DNA of 43,705 nt from Paludibacteraceae bacterium (GTDB lineage: Bacteria > Bacteroidota > Bacteroidia > Bacteroidales > Paludibacteraceae), in contig JAFZKQ010000005.1 in NCBI GenBank assembly GCA_017553575.1, positions 1 through 43,705 of the forward strand, written 5' to 3'. A model generated the notes under the pieces. That model ran no database searches. It was not told the DNA's origin and was given only the letters and a program-made list of their open reading frames with translations. Of this stretch, positions 43,538-43,705 are shown piece by piece (position 1 is the first letter of the stretch; each line of letters opens with the position of its first letter). A program made the position numbers and the translations under genes.

Positions 43538-43705
43538 AACGCAAATTTGCAATAAAAAAGTACAACCCGCAAAATAAACCATCTATTTTTTAAACAAATT
43601 GCATAAAAATTGATTTCGATGAATTTTTGCCCCTATTTCCGAGAAAATCACGAGGTCTCAACCCTCCCATTTTTCACAAATTCCGCAAAACGAAAAGACA
43701 AAAAC

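Noticed and set aside
43512-43556. 14-codon frame MKNLPVFVCNANLQ on the plus strand at the right edge
   Set aside because: It lies opposite the candidate small RNA promoter and transcript, and resembles neither an attenuator leader (no residue runs) nor a known small protein.

Overview
The window looks like chromosomal DNA from a member of the Bacteroidota, most likely order Bacteroidales. It carries gldE, gldD and gldG beside ssb and dnaN, a PorE-like type IX secretion system (T9SS) lipoprotein, and two very large secreted proteins with T9SS sorting domains (one type B, one type A). It also has SPII lipoproteins with acidic residues after the Cys, a BACON-like domain, and many upstream boxes of the Bacteroidota form TAnnTTTG, several with TTTG 19-20 nt further upstream. 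Genus cannot be decided from the sequence.

Left part (1-17.4 kb) is accessory in character. It holds two tandem ORF6N-domain genes (one cut by the window edge), a secreted FISUMP-like protein, and an AlbA_2/ATPase-like putative regulator with a perfect 4 x 12 bp repeat. Next is a 2336-residue Ig-rich protein with a T9SS type B (gliding-motility C-terminal) domain. A 1.2 kb AT-rich divergent region follows, containing a small secreted-protein gene broken (or slipped) at a T8 tract. The part ends with an 1829-residue C10 (streptopain-like) protease with 15 Listeria-Bacteroides repeats and a T9SS type A tail.

Middle part (17.6-30.1 kb): proS, a lipoprotein of unknown function, a predicted outer-membrane beta-protein, a YcxB-like protein, and an unusual zinc-knuckle/TM/BACON-like protein. 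Then come rpe-comEC, a decayed REP-associated transposase (RAYT), a lipoprotein form of family II inorganic pyrophosphatase with an altered DHH motif, and a minus-strand cluster HU - 29-residue COX24/AURKAIP1-like protein - RNase E/G.

Right part (30.4-43.7 kb) is largely housekeeping: ssb, gldE-gldD-gldG-dnaN, a DnaQ-type exonuclease and trmN. After these lie two tandem OmpA-like small secreted proteins with a third partial copy, thyA-folA, porE and thiL. At the right edge is a candidate ~88-nt small RNA with its own promoter and terminator on the minus strand.

Taken together, the window pairs components linked to T9SS and gliding (GldD, GldE, GldG, PorE) with two large predicted T9SS cargo proteins, embedded among replication, translation and one-carbon/thiamine genes. 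I did not find a CRISPR array, tRNA, rRNA or an intact transposon. The least expected elements are the poly-T interrupted gene, the lipoprotein pyrophosphatase, the zinc/BACON fusion, the OmpA-like tandem duplication with promoter asymmetry, and the candidate sRNA.
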